Positions 5,884 through 7,975 of a DNA stretch of 7,975 nucleotides are shown piece after piece (within the stretch, counting starts at the first letter, position 1; every line of letters starts with the position of its first letter). Source of the DNA: Methylovulum sp. (GTDB lineage: Bacteria > Pseudomonadota > Gammaproteobacteria > Methylococcales > Methylomonadaceae); assembly GCA_028713595.1 (NCBI GenBank), contig JAQTNZ010000095.1, positions 1-7,975 on the forward strand. The letters run 5' to 3'. The notes under the pieces are model-generated. The model was not told the origin of the DNA. It searched no databases and saw nothing but the letters and a program-made list of their open reading frames with translations. The position numbers were made by a program, and so were the translations under genes.

Positions 5884-6573
5884 ATGAGCGAGATGAATGA
5901 CCTGCTGTACCGTGCCGTCAATGGCACACTGTACCGCACTCAGCCTAAGCCCTTGCTCGATAGCGCGACCTGCACGGAGGAGGACGGCGCCAGCGGCCCG
6001 TCCGACACCGAACACCTGCGCCTGACCGAGGCCACCGCCTGCGCCATCCATTGCTGGTTGGAAACCGCCAGCCTGGACGACGGCGAAACCTTGGCGGGGC
6101 GTTTGTACGCGCTGTTTGTGGGCATTTTTGACCTGAACAAAAACGGTGTCCTGGATGCCGATGAAGAGGCGGTGCTGGATTTTATCCTCAACATCGCTTG
6201 GGAGTACCTTGGCAGCCAAGGCGTTAGCGACACCGATGCCGATGCCCTGCTCAACCACTGGGACACGGCGGCGGCAACGCGGGTGTTCGCCCAGTTGCAG
6301 ACCCTACAGGCCGATACAGATGATGCCGATGCCGACATCACCTGCTTTGTCTGGGGAGCCGGTACGCCACTGTTGGATGCCGCCAGTGGCGCAGCCTTAA
6401 AGCACAAGCTGGCCTTGCGCCACAGTAAATGCGGGCGCATCAAGCCACGCAAAGCCAGTCCGGCACAGTTGTCGGCTTTACAAAAACTGGCCTGCCGCAA
6501 GCTACACGCGAAACAAATGTGCGCAGCGGCCACGCTCAAGCGCCTGAACACCCACCCTAACCGGATAGACTAA
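5884..6573 (+). CDS. EF-hand-containing virion-cluster protein
   Basis: This 229-residue protein is not recognised as a whole. It contains a canonical calcium-binding EF-hand loop at residues 83-94 (DLNKNGVLDADE): Asp, Asn and Asn at loop positions 1, 3 and 5, Gly at 6, a hydrophobic residue at 8, Asp at 9 and Glu at 12, with helical sequence on both sides. An Asp-rich stretch at about 116-127 (DTDADALLNHWD) looks like a degenerate partner hand. The C-terminus (165-225) is basic, with many Lys, Arg and His, and the protein has seven cysteines. There is no signal peptide or membrane segment. AAGG (5874-5877) six bases before the ATG supports the start; the gap to the sheath is 12 bases. Its place just after the sheath suggests a tail component, perhaps stabilised by calcium. 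That role is inferred. Confidence 0.7.
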   Translation: MSEMNDLLYRAVNGTLYRTQPKPLLDSATCTEEDGASGPSDTEHLRLTEATACAIHCWLETASLDDGETLAGRLYALFVGIFDLNKNGVLDADEEAVLDFILNIAWEYLGSQGVSDTDADALLNHWDTAAATRVFAQLQTLQADTDDADADITCFVWGAGTPLLDAASGAALKHKLALRHSKCGRIKPRKASPAQLSALQKLACRKLHAKQMCAAATLKRLNTHPNRID

Positions 6574-6574
6574 C

Positions 6575-7402
6575 GTGGCTGACAAAGGCACTGGGGATAC
6601 CATCTCCTCGTTATGGGACGGGCTATCGGAACATCTGATAGCCACTTTCTATGAAGTGGACCGGCAAGGCGAAAAGGCCAAGGACGCGGACGGCAACACC
6701 ATCAACACCAGCGTCCGCGCCCCCTTGACCGAAAGCAGCCTGGACGCGTCCATGAGTTGGCAAAGCGCCTTTGATTCGCTGTCGCCGGAAACCAAGTCGC
6801 CCACCTTATATGCCCTGTTCCAATCAGGGGCGGTACAACCTGCCGTCGATGCCGTCAACGCCATCAAGGCAGGCAAACCCACCGGGCCGTCTTTGGACAA
6901 CGCTAACGCCGGGGCCGGTGCCTCGGCACAAACCGCCCGCACGGCCTTAAAAAATATTGAAGGCCGTGCCGGTATCACCAAGCTGAACTCCACACAGGTG
7001 TTCAGCGGGATGCCGCCGATCAAGATCCAAGTGACCGCGCTGTTTCGGGCGTGGCGTGATCCGGTCAATGAGGTCATCAAACCCGTTGACCAGCTCATGG
7101 CTTGGGCGTTTCCCGAACGGATTTCGGCGGACAACCAGCAGGCCAATTTAGGCAAAGCGGGGCAAAGCGCCGATGCGGCGCTCAATTCGGCCATCGACAT
7201 CCTATTGCCGTCCAAAACCCCGCGCTTGCTGGCAATGCTATACAAAAACCGCACCTACAAACCGTTGGTGATTGAAAGCATCAGCCTGCCGTTATCGTCA
7301 CCGATCAACCAAGACGGCAACTTTACCGAACTGCTCGTCCCCATGACCCTGACCACCTTAACGGCCTGGGATGCGGCGGACTGGGCCAACAGCAAACTAT
7401 AG
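6575..7402 (+). CDS. probable tail/baseplate structural protein (tube-like or terminator-like)
   Basis: This protein of 275 residues starts with GTG, one base after the preceding stop; GGA at 6563-6565 is a weak ribosome site, so translation is probably coupled. Residues 1-70 are polar. About 88-125 is Ala/Gly-rich and likely flexible. The C-terminal half has two recognisable blocks: SGMPPIKIQVTALFRAW (144-160) followed by DPVNEVIKPVDQLMAWAFP (162-180), and YKPLVIESISLPLSSPI (228-244) followed by GNFTELLVPMTLTTLTAWD (248-266). This pattern of strand-rich blocks occurs in myovirus tail and baseplate proteins and recalls the tube-type fold, with 'new strand after G' repeats near the end. Gene order, sheath then this protein then a chaperone-like gene, agrees. 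The exact subunit (tube, tube initiator or terminator) cannot be settled from sequence alone. Confidence 0.55.
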   Translation: MADKGTGDTISSLWDGLSEHLIATFYEVDRQGEKAKDADGNTINTSVRAPLTESSLDASMSWQSAFDSLSPETKSPTLYALFQSGAVQPAVDAVNAIKAGKPTGPSLDNANAGAGASAQTARTALKNIEGRAGITKLNSTQVFSGMPPIKIQVTALFRAWRDPVNEVIKPVDQLMAWAFPERISADNQQANLGKAGQSADAALNSAIDILLPSKTPRLLAMLYKNRTYKPLVIESISLPLSSPINQDGNFTELLVPMTLTTLTAWDAADWANSKL

Positions 7403-7413
7403 ACAGGAACACT

Positions 7414-7975
7414 ATGAGCGCACCCGTATTTAATGACATCCGTACCCGACGTTTGACCATCAGCCTGAAAGAGCTGGATATAGGCAACGCCATCGCCTTG
7501 GCGCGGTTCCCGTCCGAAGATTTTGAGCGCACCACCACGGCGTTTTTAAACGCGGTGGTCAAAAACTGTGACGGCGTGGCCGACAATTTGGACTGGACAG
7601 TACAGGAGCGCACCCTCGCGGTGTGCCAATACCTGTCCGCCAACAACGGTGACACTCCCGACTTTGCGCTCGGTTACGAGGGCCATTATTCCGATTATCT
7701 GGCCGCCGAAACCGATGTGGAGCTGGATACCGATGGCAATCTAAAAACCCTAGCCTTAGGCCTGATTGGCGATGATGACTGGCAACTGCGCCCGTTGACC
7801 GGACGCATGGCGCAAGCCGTGGAACGCTTGCGCGGTGAAGTCACCCTACCCGATGGCGGCGAACTGTCCGGCTACGCCCATTGGGAATTAGGCTGCATGG
7901 CCGCGCAATTGTTTTTGCCCGGCGACAGCGCCCCGCCCGACACCGATGGCCTTTATGACGAATGGCTGGTGCATC
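7414..7975 (+). CDS. tail assembly or hub-assembly protein-like, cut by window end
   Basis: The window holds the first 187 residues; the gene continues beyond 7975. The start is well supported: AGGA at 7405-7408 lies five bases before the ATG. The N-terminus (RRLTISLKELDIGNAIALARFP, about 12-33) followed by DWTVQERTLAVCQYLSA (60-76) is the pattern of phage tail assembly and baseplate-hub assembly proteins in contractile-tailed phages: a short amphipathic helical core with a conserved Trp and a YLSA-like block. Later segments (90-187) are acidic and include GHYSDYLAAETDVELD and WELGCMAAQLFLPG. No frameshift site is visible in this part. A tail chaperone or baseplate-assembly role is the best guess, and the call is tentative. 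Confidence 0.5.
   Translation, partial: MSAPVFNDIRTRRLTISLKELDIGNAIALARFPSEDFERTTTAFLNAVVKNCDGVADNLDWTVQERTLAVCQYLSANNGDTPDFALGYEGHYSDYLAAETDVELDTDGNLKTLALGLIGDDDWQLRPLTGRMAQAVERLRGEVTLPDGGELSGYAHWELGCMAAQLFLPGDSAPPDTDGLYDEWLVH

Noticed and set aside
5940..6551. 203-residue reverse-strand ORF opposite the EF-hand gene
   Set aside because: It is a shadow of the forward gene in GC-rich sequence; there is no ribosome site or recognisable domain, and all neighbours read forward.
6649..7254. 201-residue reverse-strand ORF opposite the tail protein gene
   Set aside because: Shadow of the forward gene; no recognisable motif and no separate promoter.

Overview
The window is roughly 8 kb that runs from an AT-rich non-coding stretch (about 35% GC by hand count over 1-480), through a small toxin-antitoxin (TA) pair, into a tightly packed virion gene cluster (roughly 55-60% GC) of a contractile-tailed phage or prophage. 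All supported genes are on the + strand. Shine-Dalgarno spacing, an ordinary intrinsic terminator and the TA family point to a proteobacterial host, probably gamma or beta. The species cannot be named from sequence alone, and whether this is an integrated prophage or a free phage genome is not decided here.

Layout: 1-498 holds no convincing gene, but it has several inverted repeats and one very short ORF with a good ribosome binding site. 499-693 encodes a RelE/ParE-type toxin that appears to lack the family's first ~20 residues. 677-1009 encodes its overlapping helix-turn-helix antitoxin. 1041-1063 is a clean Rho-independent terminator, directly behind an exact TATAAT box (1030-1035) and in front of a C-rich, G-poor tract (1071-1133). 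From 1194 to the window end run six closely spaced genes: an HK97-fold-like major capsid protein, a small protein with a disordered tail, a large tail sheath protein with an inserted Gly-Gly-Ser-Gly-Tyr repeat region, a protein with a canonical EF-hand loop, a GTG-initiated tail/baseplate-type protein, and a truncated gene resembling a tail assembly or hub-assembly protein.

The six structural genes have gaps of 9, -8, 12, 1 and 11 bases, mostly with good Shine-Dalgarno sequences, so they look like one operon. The capsid protein and its neighbour would build the head; the sheath and the following genes would build the contractile tail. No obvious separate tail tube gene is visible. The TA pair is insulated from the operon by the terminator and looks like a cargo or stability gene at the module's edge.

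The points most worth a second look are the N-terminally shortened toxin at a sharp composition boundary, the repeat-rich insertion in the sheath, the EF-hand protein next to the sheath, and the promoter-terminator arrangement at 1007-1063. I do not see a clearly new defence or other system.
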